The position numbers and the translations under genes are program-made. The notes below the pieces were generated by a model. The model saw only the letters and a list, made by a program, of their open reading frames with translations, ran no database searches and was not told the origin of the DNA. Shown in pieces: positions 61,996-64,000 of a DNA stretch of 64,000 nucleotides. The number at the start of each line of letters is the position of its first letter. Within the stretch, counting starts at the first letter, position 1. Source of the DNA: Gaetbulibacter sp. S0825 (GTDB lineage: Bacteria; Bacteroidota; Bacteroidia; Flavobacteriales; Flavobacteriaceae); contig NZ_JAATJT010000002.1 of NCBI RefSeq assembly GCF_011777505.1, positions 496,001-560,000 of the forward strand. Reading direction: 5' to 3'.

Positions 61996-62003
61996 CAAAT
62001 ATA
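61996..62003 (-). promoter_or_regulatory. -7 element for the DUF6787-metal receptor operon
   Basis: The minus strand reads TATATTTG (TAnnTTTG), 21 bases upstream of the ATG at 61974. It excludes the longer start at 61998 and shows that the operon does not depend on the DUF6146 gene's promoter. Confidence 0.72.
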
Positions 62004-62013
62004 AAGCGTTCTA

Positions 62014-62442
62014 CTAAATTCTTGGAGTAAAACCTGTTAATTGTTGTTTGTGTGTTATTTGAAAGTAAATAAAATAATTATAAAGCTTGTAATTAACTTC
62101 ATATCCATAATCAATATTTGGTTCATAGTCTATTCTTGCTTCATATAGACTAGGGCTGTATCTATTTGGTTGTAAAACTCTACTGTTCCACTCTGAAACT
62201 AACATTTGATTTCTTGATTCCAAAAACTCTTGAGAGTAATAACCTTCTGGTTTCGCAGTGCTTAATAACCAAGTGCTAAAACCTGGCTCTATTATAATTA
62301 TTTCGTATTCTAATTTGTCGTTTGCTATTCTAACGGTATCTTGCTCAACCTCTGAAACTTGGTTGCTTACATTTGCTTTTTGGGAAGTTTTGCAACTTAT
62401 TACACCAAAGCAAATCAAAAAGATTAAAAATAGATTTTTCAT
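62014..62442 (-). CDS. DUF6146 family lipoprotein
   Basis: This 142-residue lipoprotein has a signal ending FGVISC (Cys at residue 17). The body has EYEIIIIEPGFSTWLLSTAK, YYSQEFLESRNQMLVSEWN and INYDYGYEV-like strands (PNIDYGYEVNYKLYNYFIYF), matching DUF6146. It is probably attached to the outer membrane, periplasmic side or outside. It lies between DUF937 and DUF6787 genes in the arrangement seen in many flavobacteria. A near-consensus -7 (TAACTTTA, minus strand) lies at 62460-62467. Function unknown. Confidence 0.82.
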   Translation of the reverse strand: MKNLFLIFLICFGVISCKTSQKANVSNQVSEVEQDTVRIANDKLEYEIIIIEPGFSTWLLSTAKPEGYYSQEFLESRNQMLVSEWNSRVLQPNRYSPSLYEARIDYEPNIDYGYEVNYKLYNYFIYFQITHKQQLTGFTPRI

Positions 62443-62502
62443 TTTCTTTGTTTTTCTCTTAAAGTTACAAAAATCGTTTCGTAATTTTTAATTTTTAACA
62501 CA

Positions 62503-62536
62503 AAAAAAGCTAAATATCAGATAGATACCTAGCTTT
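62503..62536 (-). terminator. Probable intrinsic terminator for the DUF937 gene
   Basis: On the minus strand AAAGCTA ... TAGCTTT (62536-62530 and 62512-62506), with an inner GTATC/GATA stem, is followed by a T-run. Confidence 0.7.
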
Positions 62537-62557
62537 TAAAATGTATTTAGTAGACTG

Positions 62558-63196
62558 CTATTTTTTTCCAAAAAGACCACCTAGCAATCCGCCAAGACCA
62601 CCTTTCTTTTTATTTCCTCCAAGAACCATTCCTGCAACATCATCAATAATACTTCCGTCACCATCTGCATCTAGCATAGACTCAAGAAAACTTTGCTCTT
62701 GTTGAGGTGAGTTGCCTTTTAGTAACCCTCCTAAAAGCCCTTCAATGCCACTAGGACTTTCAACTTGCTGTTGTCTTTTTTGTTTTCCAAGAACTCCCAT
62801 TAAAATTGGTGCAGCTACTTTTAAAATTTGTGCGACAGAACCAGCATCCATTCCTGATTTTTGGCTTAAGGCGTTTTCTACATTACGTTGTTTACTTCCT
62901 AAAACATGACCTAAAATTTTTCCACCATCGTCCATAACATCATTTGATATGCCACCTCCAAAAAGACCTCCTAAATTATCTAGAATACTTCCATCATGCT
63001 TGTTTTCTAGTGCTCCCAATAGTCCTTGAGCACCTTCAGGTGTTGCTGCATTTCTTTTCATAGCTTGCATTAATACAGGCAATGCCATAGTTAATACATC
63101 TCCTGTTTTGTTTTGATCTTGACCTGTTTGATTAGATACACCGCTAACAATGGTTTTTCCTAGATCACTGTTTAATAAGTCTAAAATTCCTGACAT
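62558..63196 (-). CDS. DUF937 domain-containing protein
   Basis: This 212-residue protein is glycine-, leucine- and glutamine-rich with the DUF937 pattern: LDLLNSDLGKTIVSGVSNQT at the start, LTMALPVLMQAMKRNAATPE, VMDDGGKILGHVLGSKQRNV and a late DADGDGSIIDD that looks like a calcium-binding loop. It ends in a Gly/Leu repeat GGLLGGLFGKK. No signal peptide. The YidB-like fold family has unknown function. It follows serA, separated by a serA terminator (63238-63269). Confidence 0.85.
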   Translation of the reverse strand: MSGILDLLNSDLGKTIVSGVSNQTGQDQNKTGDVLTMALPVLMQAMKRNAATPEGAQGLLGALENKHDGSILDNLGGLFGGGISNDVMDDGGKILGHVLGSKQRNVENALSQKSGMDAGSVAQILKVAAPILMGVLGKQKRQQQVESPSGIEGLLGGLLKGNSPQQEQSFLESMLDADGDGSIIDDVAGMVLGGNKKKGGLGGLLGGLFGKK

Positions 63197-63237
63197 AATT
63201 TAAATTTAATATGGTTAATGATAATGCGTTAAGGTAC

Positions 63238-63269
63238 AAAAAAAGTCCTAACACCTATTAGTTAGGACT
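63238..63269 (-). terminator. Intrinsic terminator for serA
   Basis: On the minus strand GTCCTAAC (63268-63261), loop, GTTAGGAC (63252-63245), then seven Ts. It ends serA before the DUF937 gene. Confidence 0.85.
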
Positions 63270-63300
63270 CATATATACTTAAATAGTCACATTTATTTTT

Positions 63301-64000
63301 TTACGCAAGAAGGCTAATAATTTGAGATGCTAATTCTTCACCAATTCTATCTTGTGCTTCGTTTGTTGCGGCTCCAATGTGAGGCGTTAATGATATTTTT
63401 GTATTCATTAAAACTTGAACAGCTGGAGTAGGTTCTTCTTCGAAGGTGTCTAAACCTGCAAAAGCAACCTTTCCAGACTCTAAAGCTGCAACTAGGGCAA
63501 CCTCGTCAATTACTCCTCCACGAGCTGCATTAACAATACCAACACCATCTTTCATCATTTCTAATTGTTTTTTGCCAATAACATACTCTTTTTGAGCTGG
63601 TACGTGTAAGGTAATAAAGTCTGATTGCTTAAGAATCTCCTTCATAGGTTCAGTCTTAATATTTACATTTATAAACTGACCGTTATAGAATTCAACCTTA
63701 ATGGTTGCATCACCAACAAACTTATCGCTTGCGATAACTTTCATACCAATTCCTAAGGCAATTTTTGCAACTTCACGACCAATACGACCAAAACCAATAA
63801 TCCCTAGAGTTTTACCTCTTAATTCTACACCTTTAGCATAGCTTTTCTTTAGGTTTTTAAACTTGGTATCGCCATCCAATGGCATATTTCGATTAGAATC
63901 GTATAGAAAACGTGCACCTCCAAATAGGTGAGCAAACACTAATTCTGCAACTGAATTTGAAGATGCAGCAGGAGTATTTATTACATGAACACCTTTTTTT
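63301..64000 (-). CDS. serA: D-3-phosphoglycerate dehydrogenase, C-terminal part (5' end outside window)
   Basis: 232 residues are present and the frame continues past base 64000. The first visible stretch, VHVINTPAASSNSVAELVFA, is the substrate-binding region of PGDH. GKTLGIIGFGRIGREVAKIA is the NAD-binding Rossmann loop. The catalytic arginine is in VNAARGGVIDEVA, the glutamate in FEEEPTPAVQVL and the histidine in LTPHIGAATNEA. No ACT regulatory domain follows, so it is the short form. PGDH makes 3-phosphohydroxypyruvate for serine synthesis. The N-terminal quarter is missing from the window. Confidence 0.95.
   Translation of the reverse strand, partial: KKGVHVINTPAASSNSVAELVFAHLFGGARFLYDSNRNMPLDGDTKFKNLKKSYAKGVELRGKTLGIIGFGRIGREVAKIALGIGMKVIASDKFVGDATIKVEFYNGQFINVNIKTEPMKEILKQSDFITLHVPAQKEYVIGKKQLEMMKDGVGIVNAARGGVIDEVALVAALESGKVAFAGLDTFEEEPTPAVQVLMNTKISLTPHIGAATNEAQDRIGEELASQIISLLA

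Overview
The window is AT-rich chromosome from a member of the Bacteroidota, almost certainly a marine-type Flavobacteriaceae. The support is internal. Promoters repeatedly carry the Bacteroidetes -7 element TAnnTTTG, and there are no usable Shine-Dalgarno sites. There is one T9SS type A C-terminal sorting domain, two TonB-dependent receptors, tandem DUF5916 proteins, and DUF3667, DUF4834, DUF6146 and DUF6787 families, plus a flavobacterial serA-DUF937-DUF6146-DUF6787-receptor neighbourhood. No tRNA, rRNA, CRISPR array, insertion sequence or prophage was seen. No gene-free stretch exceeds about 255 bases. The first gene (M28 peptidase) and last gene (serA) are cut by the window edges.

Layout. 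1-5.1 kb: M28 peptidase end, an attC-like palindrome, a small membrane protein, an outer-membrane barrel receptor with an operator-like palindrome, arsC, and prfB with an intact +1 frameshift site. 5.3-12 kb: secreted zinc protease, threonine aldolase, a small unknown gene, a 3D-domain lipoprotein, YbaB and oligopeptidase B. 12-16.6 kb: cysteine-synthase-like enzyme, alpha-oxoamine synthase, GNAT-fold protein and outer-membrane barrel, read here as a candidate sulfonolipid (capnine/sulfobacin) locus. 16.7-22.2 kb: DUF4834, YfhO, glycosyltransferase and flippase, an envelope-glycan unit. 22.3-28.3 kb: two paralogous exported beta-repeat proteins, each with a sigma-54-like TGGCACG promoter, flanking a T9SS cargo protein, a proline iminopeptidase and a serine hydrolase. 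28.5-35.4 kb: DUF3667, an exported protein, uvrA, an ECF sigma factor with a 47-residue satellite gene, and nth and bcp transcribed apart from face-to-face promoters. 35.4-43.4 kb: a conserved unknown protein, a PhnP-like MBL hydrolase, a BatA/dihydroorotase-like/membrane/esterase operon and a GT2. 43.5-52 kb: M61 peptidase, lipoprotein plus S10 peptidase, a TIGR02757 gene with no normal start codon, a dicarboxylate symporter and a lolD-type ATPase. 52-64 kb: two DUF5916 proteins, small membrane proteins, an alpha/beta hydrolase, a metal-type receptor operon, DUF6146, DUF937 and serA.

How it works together. Most of the window is housekeeping plus envelope biology: peptide-degrading exported enzymes, outer-membrane import, surface glycan and lipid building. 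DNA repair (uvrA, nth) and peroxide defence (bcp) sit in the middle. The strongest candidates for something undescribed are the sigma-54-linked pair of exported beta-repeat proteins with strongly charged tails (22.3-23.6 and 27.5-28.3 kb) and the candidate sulfonolipid locus. Also notable are a dihydroorotase homologue lacking its metal-binding HxH, an endonuclease III without its iron-sulfur cysteines, and the TIGR02757 gene that appears to need an ATT start.

TAnnTTTG elements were used to choose between alternative starts. Several longer reading frames would begin upstream of the inferred transcription start and were shortened.
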